Shown here: one piece after another, positions 34,152 to 43,390 of the stretch | How the letters are laid out: every line of letters starts with the position of its first letter | How positions within the stretch are numbered: the stretch's first letter is position 1 | DNA from: Phil1 sp964612925 | GTDB taxonomy: Bacteria; Bacillota; Clostridia; Christensenellales; CAG-138 | Length of the DNA: 64,000 nucleotides | Assembly: GCA_964612925.1 (NCBI GenBank) | Contig: CAZTFU010000007.1 | Coordinates: forward strand, 22,094 to 86,093 | Direction of reading: 5' to 3' | Position numbers and translations under genes: made by a program | Notes under the pieces: model-generated | The model's database searches: none | The model's input: only the letters and a program-made list of their open reading frames with translations | Told to the model about the DNA's origin: nothing

Positions 34152-34904
34152 CTAAACATACAACTCTATCTCCGCAATGAGCTTGCCCTTTTTGCTCTGC
34201 CCCGAAATTTGCACGAATATGAACCTTCCGTGACCGCGCACGGATATTATGTCCCCCTGCGCGGGTGATGCGGCGGGACCCTTTGCCACGGCTCCGTTTA
34301 CGAACACACGTTCTGATGAGAATAACTGCTGAGCCTGTGTGCGCGAAAGTTTGAACACCTGCGCAACAAGCGTATCAAGGCGCAAACTCGGTATGCGCAC
34401 CGACAGGGCTTGCGTGCGGAACAGCTCTCCCTGCGGCACATCGGCACAGACGGTACAGTTCACGCTTGTGTGGCCCACCGATTCAAGCTCCGCGACAAAA
34501 TACGGCGCAAGCGAAGCGTCAACAAAGGCATATGCCCGCTTGCCGCGCACGATGATGTCACCTATCTTTTCGCGCTCCACGCCAAGGTGCATAAGCGCAC
34601 CGAGACAGTCCCTGTGAGTGAGCTCCAAAGAAAACTTTTCCCCACGCGGGGCGATTTCTATTATCTCTATGGGAAAATCGGTGCAATCCGTATCATCGTA
34701 AAAGCCAAAGCGAGCCATGCACCGCTCACACCCCTCTATGCCGCCGTACAATACATACGGCGTTGGCAGTGTGCGCGCACAGCTATTGAGCGCGGATTGC
34801 TCGCTCAGCGAAAGAAAGCCGCTGTATTCAAGGCTGCCGCGCCCGTCCGCACGGCGGGAAAGCTCAGTAAAACGCTTTTTCAGCAAATCAGTATCGTTCA
34901 TCAT
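34152..34904 (-). CDS. ylmH: YlmH-like S4-domain RNA-binding protein
   Basis: About 250 residues. The N-terminus (DLLKKRFTELSRRADGRG) and the middle region (LTHRDCLGALMHLGVEREKIGDI) are typical of YlmH, which binds rRNA and influences cell division and ribosome rescue. The C-terminal S4 domain (about 180-240) reads RLDTLVAQVFKLSRTQAQQLFSSERVFVNG. I place the start at 34904 or 34901 by family length. TATAAT lies six bases upstream (34916-34911) with no SD, so a leaderless start is possible. It is not next to the usual divIVA cluster. Confidence 0.88.
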   Translation of the reverse strand: MMNDTDLLKKRFTELSRRADGRGSLEYSGFLSLSEQSALNSCARTLPTPYVLYGGIEGCERCMARFGFYDDTDCTDFPIEIIEIAPRGEKFSLELTHRDCLGALMHLGVEREKIGDIIVRGKRAYAFVDASLAPYFVAELESVGHTSVNCTVCADVPQGELFRTQALSVRIPSLRLDTLVAQVFKLSRTQAQQLFSSERVFVNGAVAKGPAASPAQGDIISVRGHGRFIFVQISGQSKKGKLIAEIELYV

Positions 34905-35022
34905 GATTATATTATAATCCATCGCGCCTGTTTTCGCCATATGGGAATGACGGGGGAGGTGCGACTTTTGCTTTGCTCAACTGAAAAGGGGCGGAAATCC
35001 GCCCCAAAACTCCGTATTGCGC

Positions 35023-36810
35023 TTATATCGCACGAGTGTATTGCTTTAGCCATTCGCGCTCATCCTCTTCCATAAGCGGTGCAAGCGTGTCATACACAAA
35101 GCGATGGTATTCGTTGAGCATACGCTTGTCCTCATCGTTAAGCAGCGTAACGTCTATTGCGTCAAGGTCTATCGGCGCACAGGTAAGCGTTTCAAAATAC
35201 ATGAATTGGCCGTATTCGTTCTTTTCGCCTTTGCGGCAGACTATAAGGTTTTCGGTGCGTATGCCGTGACTGCCCTCTATATATATGCCGGGCTCGTCAC
35301 TGGTTATCATACCCTCCTCAAAAATGCAGGAATCGACCCTTTCGCCCGCCATTTTCCAGCGGAAATTGTTGGGTCCCTCATGCACGTTCAAAAGATATCC
35401 AACACCGTGACCCGTGCCGTGCTTATAATCAAGCCCCTCGGCCCACAACGGACCGCGTGCAAGCACATCAAGATTGCAACCGCGGCTTCCGTAAAGGAAA
35501 CGAATGTTTGCAAGGTGAAGCATACTGCGAAGCACAAGTGCAAAATGCTTCTTTTCGTCATCGCTAAGCGGCCCCACGGCGATAGTGCGGGTTATATCCG
35601 TTGTGCCCTGATAGTATTGGCCGCCGCTGTCAACAAGCAAAAAGCCGTGCGGTTCAACCGTAAGGTCACTTTCCTCGGTGGGCGCATAGTGCGGCAGTGC
35701 CGCATGCGGGCCGTAGGCCGAAATGGTCGTAAAGCTGAGCCCAAGGTTGCCGCTTGTTGCGTATCTGAGCGAATCAAGCTTTGCCGCGGCCGAAAGCTCC
35801 GTCATCGGCTCCTTGCCGACGGTCTGCTTGACCCAACGCATAAAGCGGGTAACGGCAAGACCGTCCTTTATATGCGCCTTGCGCATGTTCTCTATCTCGG
35901 TCGGGTTCTTTATGGCCTTTTTGAGCTGCTCGGGGTTCATCTCGTCAACTATTATGGCCTTTTCGGAGAACTTCTTGTAAAGCGCATAGTTCACAAGTCC
36001 CGAACACAACAGCACCGTATCACCCTCGTCATAGCGGGAAGCGAACGAGTATATATCATTATAGGGCAATATGGTCACGCCAAGCTGACGAATGTATTCC
36101 TTAACGCAGGAATGTATCCTGTCCCCGTTTGTGAACAGATAGGCCGCATCGCGCTCTATCACGGCATATGAAAGGAACACGGGGTTGCACTCAACATCGC
36201 CGCCGCGAAGGTTGAACAGCCATGCTATATCGTCAAGCGTGCTTAAAACGTGCGCATCGGCATCCTTCTGCTCCATTGTTTTGCGAATGTCGCTGAGCTT
36301 GTCCGCCACGCTTACGCCAACGCTGTCCGTGCCCACAACGTATACGGGTGCAATGGGAAGCGCGGGTCTATCCTGCCATATCTCACCCACAAGGTCCATG
36401 TCCTCTTCTACGGTAATGCCCTTGGCATCGAGCAGTTTTTCCATATACATGGCCGCCTGTGCGGATACGGTGCGCCCGTCCATGCCAAGCACACTGCCCT
36501 CGGGAAGGGAGGCAAGGTATTCAAATACCGTGGGCACACCCTCTTCACCCATTTTCATAAGCTTTATGGGGGAACCCTTGAGCTGCTCTTCCGCCTGTAT
36601 AAAGTACCTGCCGTCAACCCAAAGGGCGGCATCGCTCATTGTAACGACAAGTGTGCCTGCGGAGCCCGTAAAACCCGACAGATACTCCCTTGCCTTAAAG
36701 TATGAATTTACATATTCGGACAGGTGAAAATCGGCTGTCGGCACATAGTATGCGTCAACGCCCCTTTTCTGCATTTCGGCCCTAAGGCGTGAAAGTCTTT
36801 CGGCAATCAT
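35023..36810 (-). CDS. Xaa-Pro aminopeptidase, M24B family
   Basis: 595 residues from the ATG at 36810, which overlaps the stop of the upstream gene (ATGA). It has two creatinase-like N-terminal domains and a C-terminal metallopeptidase domain, as in the eukaryote-like three-domain aminopeptidase P. Metal ligands are visible as VDSGGQYYQGTTDITRT (two Asp), GTGHGVGYLLNVHEGP (His) and ITSDEPGIYIEGSHGIRTENL (two Glu). It removes N-terminal residues from X-Pro peptides. It is the last gene of the peptidase operon. Confidence 0.93.
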   Translation of the reverse strand: MIAERLSRLRAEMQKRGVDAYYVPTADFHLSEYVNSYFKAREYLSGFTGSAGTLVVTMSDAALWVDGRYFIQAEEQLKGSPIKLMKMGEEGVPTVFEYLASLPEGSVLGMDGRTVSAQAAMYMEKLLDAKGITVEEDMDLVGEIWQDRPALPIAPVYVVGTDSVGVSVADKLSDIRKTMEQKDADAHVLSTLDDIAWLFNLRGGDVECNPVFLSYAVIERDAAYLFTNGDRIHSCVKEYIRQLGVTILPYNDIYSFASRYDEGDTVLLCSGLVNYALYKKFSEKAIIVDEMNPEQLKKAIKNPTEIENMRKAHIKDGLAVTRFMRWVKQTVGKEPMTELSAAAKLDSLRYATSGNLGLSFTTISAYGPHAALPHYAPTEESDLTVEPHGFLLVDSGGQYYQGTTDITRTIAVGPLSDDEKKHFALVLRSMLHLANIRFLYGSRGCNLDVLARGPLWAEGLDYKHGTGHGVGYLLNVHEGPNNFRWKMAGERVDSCIFEEGMITSDEPGIYIEGSHGIRTENLIVCRKGEKNEYGQFMYFETLTCAPIDLDAIDVTLLNDEDKRMLNEYHRFVYDTLAPLMEEDEREWLKQYTRAI

Positions 36811-37811
36811 CTGTGGGGAAGCTCCTTCCTTGCAAGGCAGGCGCAAACAAGCCTTACGGCGTTGTCAACATCCCGCATATCGACCGTTTCAACGGGGGTA
36901 TGGATATAGCGCGTGGGAACGGATATGCAGCCTGAAAGTATGCCGCGTGCAGTGCGCTGTATGGCGCCCGTGTCCGTACCGCCCGCACGGAGCACCTCAC
37001 GCTGATACGGAATGTCGTTTTCCTTGGCCGCGCCCTCTATAAACGCACGTACAACGGGAGGAACTATAACGGAACTGTCCATCACCTTTACCGTGGGGCC
37101 GTTACCCAATGATACGGCCATGCGGTTGCATTCGGGTATATCGCCCGTGCCCGTTACGTCAAGGCTTATGTTAAGGTCAGGTTCTATTGCGAATGCCGCA
37201 GGGCTTCCGCCGCGGCAGCCTACCTCTTCCTGCACGGTGAATACGGCATATACGTCATGCTCGCTTGTCATCTGCTTCATGGCCTCGGCAACTATTGCAC
37301 AGCATATCCTGTCATCCATTGCACCGCTTGCGGCATGGTTGCCCATTTCAACATAATTTGAAACATATACCGCCATATCGCCTACGGATACCAGCTTTTC
37401 GGCCTCTTCACGGCTTGAACAGCCTATGTCAATATAAAGCTCGGTGAACTTCACTTCGCTTACGCCGTGCTTTGAGGTGTTTTCAAAGTAGGTAACGCCG
37501 CGCACGCCGTTTTCGAACACAACCTCTCGTGCGGTGGAAATAACGGGGCTTACTCCGCCCACGTTTGCAACGCGCAGATAACCTTTCTCGTCAATGCTCA
37601 CGACTATAAAGCCGATCTGATCCATGTGGGCACTGAGCATTATGCGCTTGCCGCTTGTGCCGCGCTTGTGCGCGATAAGGTTGCCCATTGCATCACGGTA
37701 TACCTCATCCGCATAGGGGGCAACGTATTGCTTTATTACCTCGGCAACATTATCCTCCCTGCCGGAGGGACCGTATGCGCCAAGAATGTTTTTTACAGTA
37801 GTCTTATCCAT
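36807..37811 (-). CDS. M42 family aminopeptidase, paralogue 1
   Basis: 334 residues from the ATG at 37811, eight bases after GAGGTG; a TTG six bases upstream is too close to that site. Ligand motifs of this dinuclear family are SAHMDQIGF (His/Asp), SGAMDDRICCAIV (Asp) and VQEEVGCRGG (Glu-Glu). TET/FrvX aminopeptidases trim short peptides in large shells. It overlaps its neighbours on both sides, so it is translationally coupled. It is one of three consecutive M42 genes. Confidence 0.93.
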   Translation of the reverse strand: MDKTTVKNILGAYGPSGREDNVAEVIKQYVAPYADEVYRDAMGNLIAHKRGTSGKRIMLSAHMDQIGFIVVSIDEKGYLRVANVGGVSPVISTAREVVFENGVRGVTYFENTSKHGVSEVKFTELYIDIGCSSREEAEKLVSVGDMAVYVSNYVEMGNHAASGAMDDRICCAIVAEAMKQMTSEHDVYAVFTVQEEVGCRGGSPAAFAIEPDLNISLDVTGTGDIPECNRMAVSLGNGPTVKVMDSSVIVPPVVRAFIEGAAKENDIPYQREVLRAGGTDTGAIQRTARGILSGCISVPTRYIHTPVETVDMRDVDNAVRLVCACLARKELPHR

Positions 37812-37813
37812 TA

Positions 37814-38836
37814 TCAAAGCACCTCATTGAATTTTTTGTTGCTCAAGAACGCATCCGCAAGTGCGTATGCGGCGTTTATGTCATCCGTATCGGCGATGCT
37901 TGCCGGGGTACGAATGTACCTGCACGGCACGGATATACAGCCCGTTTTGCAACCCGTGCGCACCCTTTGTACGTTTGCTTGGCCGCTTGTACGGCTTATG
38001 CCCTGCCGCGGCTGCCAACGAACGGAGGCCGCATTGGCGGTATCCGCAAGCGCCTTATACATCGCGGGGGAAACTATCGTGCCGCCGTCCATAAAGGATA
38101 TCGCGGCACCGTGACCAATTTTGGTAACAAAGCCCGTATCGGTATTCTCGGGCATGTCTGCCGCATCACAGCACTCGAGTATAAGCGCAACATCGGGCGC
38201 AACGGTGTATGCGGCCGCCGCCATGCCGCGAAGATCGATTTCTTCCTGCACGGTGAATACACCGTAGAAATCGCAGTCATATTCGTTTTCAATTAGGCGC
38301 ATGAGTATCGCACAGCCTATGCGGTTATCAAGTGCCTTGCCGAGTATCCGCTTGTCACCGAGTCGCTTGAATTTCGTGGCAAAGCCTATCCTGTCGCCGG
38401 GCTTTACATAGCTCAGCGCATCATCCTTATCCTTTGCACCTATATCAACAAACAGCTCCCTGTGGCCGAGCACGCTCCTTCTGTCCGCCATGGTTTGAAG
38501 GTGAATTGCCTTTGCGCCTATAACGCCCTCTATCATGTCGTCACCCACAAGCACGCGCTTTGATACCACCACACGCGGGTCTATACCGTACTGACCGTAG
38601 GCAAGCAGGCCGTTTTCAAGTGCGCCCATGACTATCATGCCCACTTCATCCATATGGGCGGAAACCATAACGCGCACACCCTCGCCCTTGCGGTGAACTA
38701 TAAGGTTGCCCATGGAGTCCGTTTTCATCTCAAGGCCGGGTACTTTTTCAAGCTCAGCCTTTATATAGCGGCGCACACGGCCCTCATCGCCGGAAACACC
38801 TATAAGGTTTGACAGCTCCTCTATTCGTCCAAGCAT
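37814..38836 (-). CDS. M42 family aminopeptidase, paralogue 2
   Basis: 340 residues from the ATG at 38836, seven bases after GGAGG and inside the end of the next upstream gene. Motifs are VSAHMDEVGMIVMG, GKALDNRIGCAIL and VQEEIDLRGM, with all metal-binding residues kept. The C-terminal substrate pocket (TSGQANVQRVRTGCKTGC) differs from the other two copies, so a different substrate preference is likely. Confidence 0.93.
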   Translation of the reverse strand: MLGRIEELSNLIGVSGDEGRVRRYIKAELEKVPGLEMKTDSMGNLIVHRKGEGVRVMVSAHMDEVGMIVMGALENGLLAYGQYGIDPRVVVSKRVLVGDDMIEGVIGAKAIHLQTMADRRSVLGHRELFVDIGAKDKDDALSYVKPGDRIGFATKFKRLGDKRILGKALDNRIGCAILMRLIENEYDCDFYGVFTVQEEIDLRGMAAAAYTVAPDVALILECCDAADMPENTDTGFVTKIGHGAAISFMDGGTIVSPAMYKALADTANAASVRWQPRQGISRTSGQANVQRVRTGCKTGCISVPCRYIRTPASIADTDDINAAYALADAFLSNKKFNEVL

Positions 38837-39867
38837 AGCTTTTCCTCCCAATCCGCACCAAGGTTCTCCGCAAAGCGCGCTATTACCTTGGCACAGTTTT
38901 TAAGCGTTGTAAGCGATATTTCCTCAACCGATGTGTGCATGTACCTCAGCGGCAACGAAATAAGCCCCGTGGGCACGCCGCCCATCTGAATCTGCGTGGC
39001 CCATGCATCGGTGCCCGTGTGGGCGGGCGCAACATCGTATTCCCAAGGGATGTTCTGTTCGTCCGCGGCGGCGGTTATCATCTTGAACATCTTGGGGTGT
39101 ATATTGGGACCGCAGGTTATTGAAACCTTGTTTATCTCTATCGCATCAAGCGGCCGTACACCCGGTGTGGGCGCATGGCAAACATCCATGGCTATGGCCA
39201 TATCGGGCTTTGCGTTCCACACGCTTGCCCGTGCGCCGCCGCCGGCGGATTCCTCCTGCACGGTTGCGCAGAATATCACCTGACAGTCAAGCTTTACCCG
39301 CTTGAGTATATCCATGGCCTCAAGCATTACGGTAACGCAGGCGCGGTCGTCAAACGTCTTGCCCGCAACTATGTTGTTTTTAAGCTTCATTGGAGGAAGC
39401 AATGAAAACGTTACGTTGTCACCGATTTCAACAAGGCTTTTCACTTCGTCCGCGTCAAGCCCCGTATCGCACACCATATCGTCTATGGAGTAGGGCTTAA
39501 GCTCCTCTCCGTATACATGATTGAGCGCGGGCATAACGCCTATTGCGGCGTTTATGGGCCGCTTGCCGTGAACTATAACCTCACTGCCCGGAAGAACCCT
39601 CGGGTCAACACCCGCAACCGAGCGTATGCGGATAAGTCCGTCATCCTCTATGTCGGTCACCATCATGCCGACCTCGTCCATATGCGCCTGAACCAGCAGC
39701 ACGGGGCCGTGGTCACCGATACGCGCATATGTGTTGCCCATGGGGTCGATGAACACATCGTCCGTATAGGCTTTGTAGTATCCCTTGACCGCCTCGGACA
39801 CGGCAACTTCGTTGCCCGTTACGCCCGGCAGGGTAGTCAATGCGGATAGCACCTCAAATACATCCAT
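38821..39867 (-). CDS. M42 family aminopeptidase, paralogue 3
   Basis: 348 residues. Motifs are VQAHMDEVGMMVTD, GKTFDDRACVTVM and VQEESAGGGARAS. The Glu pair is kept, but the following VGLRG-type sequence is altered to SAGGGA, unlike the other two. The C-terminus has APAHTGTDAWATQIQ. GGAG lies at a normal distance before the ATG. It is 40 bases downstream of the M19 dipeptidase gene. Confidence 0.93.
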   Translation of the reverse strand: MDVFEVLSALTTLPGVTGNEVAVSEAVKGYYKAYTDDVFIDPMGNTYARIGDHGPVLLVQAHMDEVGMMVTDIEDDGLIRIRSVAGVDPRVLPGSEVIVHGKRPINAAIGVMPALNHVYGEELKPYSIDDMVCDTGLDADEVKSLVEIGDNVTFSLLPPMKLKNNIVAGKTFDDRACVTVMLEAMDILKRVKLDCQVIFCATVQEESAGGGARASVWNAKPDMAIAMDVCHAPTPGVRPLDAIEINKVSITCGPNIHPKMFKMITAAADEQNIPWEYDVAPAHTGTDAWATQIQMGGVPTGLISLPLRYMHTSVEEISLTTLKNCAKVIARFAENLGADWEEKLCLDE

Positions 39868-39907
39868 AAGCGTGTCTCCTTCTTTAATATAACGGTTTAT
39901 TGTAAAA

Positions 39908-40879
39908 TCAGCCTACGGTATCCTTTATCACCCTAAGGGCGTTAAGGTGAGTTATCTTGTCGACCTCGTCGGCGGTGAAGCAACGGCTGAATGCTTCCTC
40001 GAGTATATTCAGTCCGTCCACGCCGCCGAACTCAAGCGTGCTGTCTATACCGTCAAAATCGCTGCCAAGTGCCACCGTGTCAACACCTGCCTTATCCGCA
40101 ATGTAGCGGGCATGGCGGGCGATATCGGCACAGTAGGTGTAATTCGTGTTCTCAACAAGGAAGTCGGAGGCGAAGTTAAGCCCGACTATGCCGCCCTTAT
40201 CGGCAACGGCACGCAGCATATCGTCCGTCAGGTTACGCATAACGGGGCAGAGCGCCCTTGCGTTCGAATGGGATGCGGTGAACGGCTTATTCGAATACTT
40301 CACAACGTCCCAGAAGCCGCCGTCGCTGAGGTGAGCGGTGTCTATTATTATGCCAAGCTCATTCATGCGGCGAACGGTTTCTATGCCAAATGGCTTCAGC
40401 CCCGCATTCGGGTCAAGGCAGTTGGGGTAGCCGAGCGTATTCTCCTGATTGTGAGTAAGGGTTATAAGCCTTACTCCGCGGCGATACATTTCGTCAAGCC
40501 GCTCTATTTTGCCGTCAAGCGGTACGCCGTTTTCAATTGTCATCATGGAGGACATAAGGCCGTCCGCCATGTTCTTTTCAATGTCCGCATATTTTCCTAT
40601 GGGGCGGATAAGGTCCGCATTCGCGGCAAGCTGACGGTCATAGCAGTCGGCGGCATTGTTGAAGAATTCCCACTCGTCCGCCTCCTTGGTGGTTCTTTCT
40701 ATAACGTGCATTGGCGGGATGTAGAGCGCAAAGCATTGCAAAAGGCTGCCCGCTTCCTTCATCCTTTCAAGGTCAAGCATACCCGTGGGGTTGCGGCGCA
40801 GGCTTTTATGCTCCTCATCGCGCATAACCTCACATACTACGGTATCACAGTGCAGGTCTATAAAACGCATCTTGCTCAT
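39908..40879 (-). CDS. Membrane-dipeptidase-like M19 peptidase
   Basis: 323 residues. Renal-dipeptidase (M19) family: DLHCDTVVCEVM gives His and Asp ligands near residues 9-11, with Glu in MMTIENG, His in TASHSNARALCP and GSDFDGIDSTLEF near the end. These enzymes cleave dipeptides, including those with D-residues. No signal peptide, so cytoplasmic despite the family name. The start overlaps the amidase stop (ATGA). Confidence 0.92.
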   Translation of the reverse strand: MSKMRFIDLHCDTVVCEVMRDEEHKSLRRNPTGMLDLERMKEAGSLLQCFALYIPPMHVIERTTKEADEWEFFNNAADCYDRQLAANADLIRPIGKYADIEKNMADGLMSSMMTIENGVPLDGKIERLDEMYRRGVRLITLTHNQENTLGYPNCLDPNAGLKPFGIETVRRMNELGIIIDTAHLSDGGFWDVVKYSNKPFTASHSNARALCPVMRNLTDDMLRAVADKGGIVGLNFASDFLVENTNYTYCADIARHARYIADKAGVDTVALGSDFDGIDSTLEFGGVDGLNILEEAFSRCFTADEVDKITHLNALRVIKDTVG

Positions 40880-41448
40880 TTGCTTTCCTCCAGTGCCTTG
40901 GCCACTGCCGCGCGGAAGTCGTTCATATCGCGATTATGGAACTTCCACCAATGCTCGGGGTCGTGGTGACCGCTTGCCGTGCCGCGCAAAAAACCCTCAT
41001 GATGGCTGACTATCTCGTTTACCTCAATTGTTGGGTACTGCTTTATAAGGTATACGCAAAGTTCCACGGCATTCTGCCATATCCTGTCAAAATAGGGCTG
41101 ATAGTGCGCCGTATCGTAGTCGACTATGTCGAATGAGGAGGTGTAAATCATACCCGCAGGCTCACACAACTCTATACCTATGTGGTCATTGTTGTCAGTG
41201 CCGCCGGCATGCCAGCCGCGCATTGTCCAAGGAAGGTATTGCATGACGACCTCGTCATCGGCAAATGCGTGAACGCAAACTTCTCGTCCGTTTTGTTCAC
41301 TTGCGGGCTTATTCCAAAGCTCGTACCATACGGGAGCGCGCATGCCCGGTTCCGCCGTGCTGTGTATGGTTATTCCGCGCGGGGTAATGGTGCGGCCTGC
41401 CTTATAGCAATCGTTTTGTGTCATAAGCTTGGTTATAATATTCAGCAT
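40876..41448 (-). CDS. N-acetylmuramoyl-L-alanine amidase (Amidase_2 type)
   Basis: 190 residues. Zinc ligands are in GITIHSTAEPG, GWHAGGTDNNDHIGIELCE and ASGHHDPEHWW. The fold cuts the bond between muramic acid and the stem peptide. There is no signal peptide and no wall-binding domain, which resembles small phage endolysins or a recycling enzyme. It heads an operon with M19, three M42 and an M24 peptidase. That suggests cytoplasmic breakdown of wall peptides. A TATAAT lies on the minus strand at 41488-41483. RBS GGAGG. Confidence 0.9.
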   Translation of the reverse strand: MLNIITKLMTQNDCYKAGRTITPRGITIHSTAEPGMRAPVWYELWNKPASEQNGREVCVHAFADDEVVMQYLPWTMRGWHAGGTDNNDHIGIELCEPAGMIYTSSFDIVDYDTAHYQPYFDRIWQNAVELCVYLIKQYPTIEVNEIVSHHEGFLRGTASGHHDPEHWWKFHNRDMNDFRAAVAKALEESK

Positions 41449-41524
41449 AATTTTCCTCCGTATATGGGTAAAATCTTATTTGATTATACTACACTTGTCA
41501 AAATAAATAAAGTATGCTGTTACA

Positions 41525-41553
41525 TTGAAACCGCCGCCGCGATGTGGTACAAT
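41525..41553 (+). promoter_or_regulatory. Promoter placing +1 at the EamA start codon
   Basis: TTGAAA at 41525-41530, 17-base spacer, TACAAT at 41548-41553, then seven bases to the ATG at 41561. The geometry is the same as at 8242-8278. No SD sequence is present. Confidence 0.6.
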
Positions 41554-41560
41554 ATATTTC

Positions 41561-42478
41561 ATGAAAAAGAAACGTTTACAGGGAAATTTAATGTTGGTGC
41601 TTGTCGCACTCATTTGGGGCGTGGCTTTCGTGTTTCAGGCCATGGGCGGGGACGCTATGAGCGCATATGCATTCAATTCGTTGCGTTCGTTCGCGGCGGG
41701 TATTGCGCTGCTTCCGCTTATCGCGTTCAATTCGGCAAGGGACAAGCGCGTGGGGCAGAGCGAAACCGTTGACCCCAATCGGCGGCGCATGACGATTGTC
41801 GGCGGCATTGCCGTGGGCACGGCGCTTGCACTTGCAAGTGCGCTTCAGCAGCTTGGCATAGGGTACACCACAGTAGGCAAAGCGGGCTTTATCACGGCAC
41901 TTTATATCGTGTTCGTGCCCGTTGCGGGCATATTTCAAAAAAGAAAGCTGCCCGTATCCGTATGGATAAGCGTGGCACTCGGCGTTGTGGGGCTGTATTT
42001 CCTTTGTATGCAGGGCGGCTTTACCCTGCAAAAGGGCGATGCGCTCATACTCCTGTGTGCCTTCGGCTACACGGCGCATATTCTTATAATAGATCATTTT
42101 TCACCCAAGGCGGACTGCATTAAAATGAGCTGCATACAGTTCTTTGTGTGTGCGTTGCTCTCAGCCGTGTTTACGGTGATAGACGGTTCCGTTCTCACTT
42201 GGGAACAGATAGGCAAGGCGATAATACCCATTCTCTACACGGGTGTTATGTCAAGCGGAGTCGGCTACACGTTGCAAATAATCGCCCAGAAGGATACCGA
42301 ACCCGCCATAGCATCGCTTCTCATGAGCCTTGAAAGCGTTTTCGCCGCCCTTGCGGGCTGGGTACTGCTCAACCAGACCTTTTCATTCAGAGAGCTTATC
42401 GGCTGCGTAATAATGTTCGCGGCCATAGTGCTTGCTCAGTTGCCTGAACTTTTGGGTGCGAGGAGGAAGGGGAAGTGA
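41561..42478 (+). CDS. DMT superfamily (EamA) transporter
   Basis: 305 residues with ten membrane helices in two EamA repeats (about 8-145 and 155-295). Typical motifs are ALIWGVAFVFQAMGGD at the first helix, SALQQLGIGYTTVGKAGFITALYIVFVPV and SLLMSLESVFAALAGWVLLNQ in the second half. Members export metabolites such as amino acids; the substrate cannot be told. The upstream open frame to 41525 starts in the -35 element and is not used. Confidence 0.9.
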   Translation: MKKKRLQGNLMLVLVALIWGVAFVFQAMGGDAMSAYAFNSLRSFAAGIALLPLIAFNSARDKRVGQSETVDPNRRRMTIVGGIAVGTALALASALQQLGIGYTTVGKAGFITALYIVFVPVAGIFQKRKLPVSVWISVALGVVGLYFLCMQGGFTLQKGDALILLCAFGYTAHILIIDHFSPKADCIKMSCIQFFVCALLSAVFTVIDGSVLTWEQIGKAIIPILYTGVMSSGVGYTLQIIAQKDTEPAIASLLMSLESVFAALAGWVLLNQTFSFRELIGCVIMFAAIVLAQLPELLGARRKGK

Positions 42479-42520
42479 TGTACACGTTCAGTGTGTATTA
42501 CTTAAAGACATGATTTACAG

Positions 42521-42562
42521 ATAAAAGCAGGTCATATTGTATTGCAAATGACCTGCTTTTAT
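42521..42562. terminator. Bidirectional terminator
   Basis: ATAAAAGCAGGTCAT at 42521-42535 pairs perfectly with ATGACCTGCTTTTAT at 42548-42562 around a 12-base loop, between the convergent EamA gene and the signalling island. Confidence 0.85.
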
Positions 42563-42618
42563 GAAATCTTCCGGTAAGCAGAAAGGCGGACATTATCCGC
42601 GTATTCGCAGGGATTTGG

Positions 42619-43389
42619 TCATTTGGTTTTCTTACCGAACATATATAAGACTATGCCGGAGACTAAGAAACATAGAATCAAGATTGCTGTCCCTACGATA
42701 TTTAGATTCTCAATGTTAATAAGGGCAACGATAAGGGAAAAGACTCCGATTGACATCAAAACGATACCCCAAATTCTCCTGATCTTTTTTTCTTTTTCAA
42801 CAGCTTGAGGATTGAGCTGTTTGTATCTTGCTTTCTGCTCTTTGCCATAACCAATAACAACATTGGGACAATTGGGAATTATGCAATTTGCAAGCAACCG
42901 TTTGAATTCGTCGATATCGCATTTCAAAAAGAATTCCCTGCCATCCTTGGTATAAACTTTTACTTGTTCTGTTGTGTAAGTGAGAACAATGTAAAAACTT
43001 GTTGTGGTTTCCACCACATAAACCCATGCGATTTCGGAATAAGGAATAATTACATGAGACTTTTTAGAAAACAATGCCTTTTGACCATAGTAAATCTTGG
43101 AACGAGGTAGCATAAGACTTTCAGAAGTAATATCGTCTGCTACATTTTCCATACCATTGTTTATAAGCCATTTTACAGTACTGGTAAAAGGTCTATAGGA
43201 TCCCAAATAGATTACGCCACTAATCCACAGTGCATTCGCTGACAAAATAGTAGGGATAATCACCGTTTCATCACTATCATCAATAAATCCTATTGAAATT
43301 AAAGACACGGTCATAATCAAGAATAAAACAAGGAGATATATACGAAAAACCTTCGCGGATCTCAGCTTTCTTTCAATAAATTCACTCAT
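42619..43389 (-). CDS. Membrane protein with a soluble middle domain, unknown function
   Basis: 256 residues. Two membrane segments near the N-terminus (about 17-38 and 45-66) and two near the C-terminus (about 205-225 and 230-250) flank a beta-rich central region (KIYYGQKALFSKKSHVIIPYSEIAWVYV, then QVKVYTKDGREFFLKC). That pattern resembles a PH-like fold. It is the last gene of the leftward signalling island, one base from its neighbour. AT-rich like the island. No function assigned. Confidence 0.65.
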   Translation of the reverse strand: MSEFIERKLRSAKVFRIYLLVLFLIMTVSLISIGFIDDSDETVIIPTILSANALWISGVIYLGSYRPFTSTVKWLINNGMENVADDITSESLMLPRSKIYYGQKALFSKKSHVIIPYSEIAWVYVVETTTSFYIVLTYTTEQVKVYTKDGREFFLKCDIDEFKRLLANCIIPNCPNVVIGYGKEQKARYKQLNPQAVEKEKKIRRIWGIVLMSIGVFSLIVALINIENLNIVGTAILILCFLVSGIVLYMFGKKTK

Positions 43390-43390
43390 T

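Noticed and set aside
33987..34268. 93-codon open frame on the plus strand
   Set aside because: It overlaps the promoter box on one side and the end of ylmH on the other, without an RBS or recognisable sequence.
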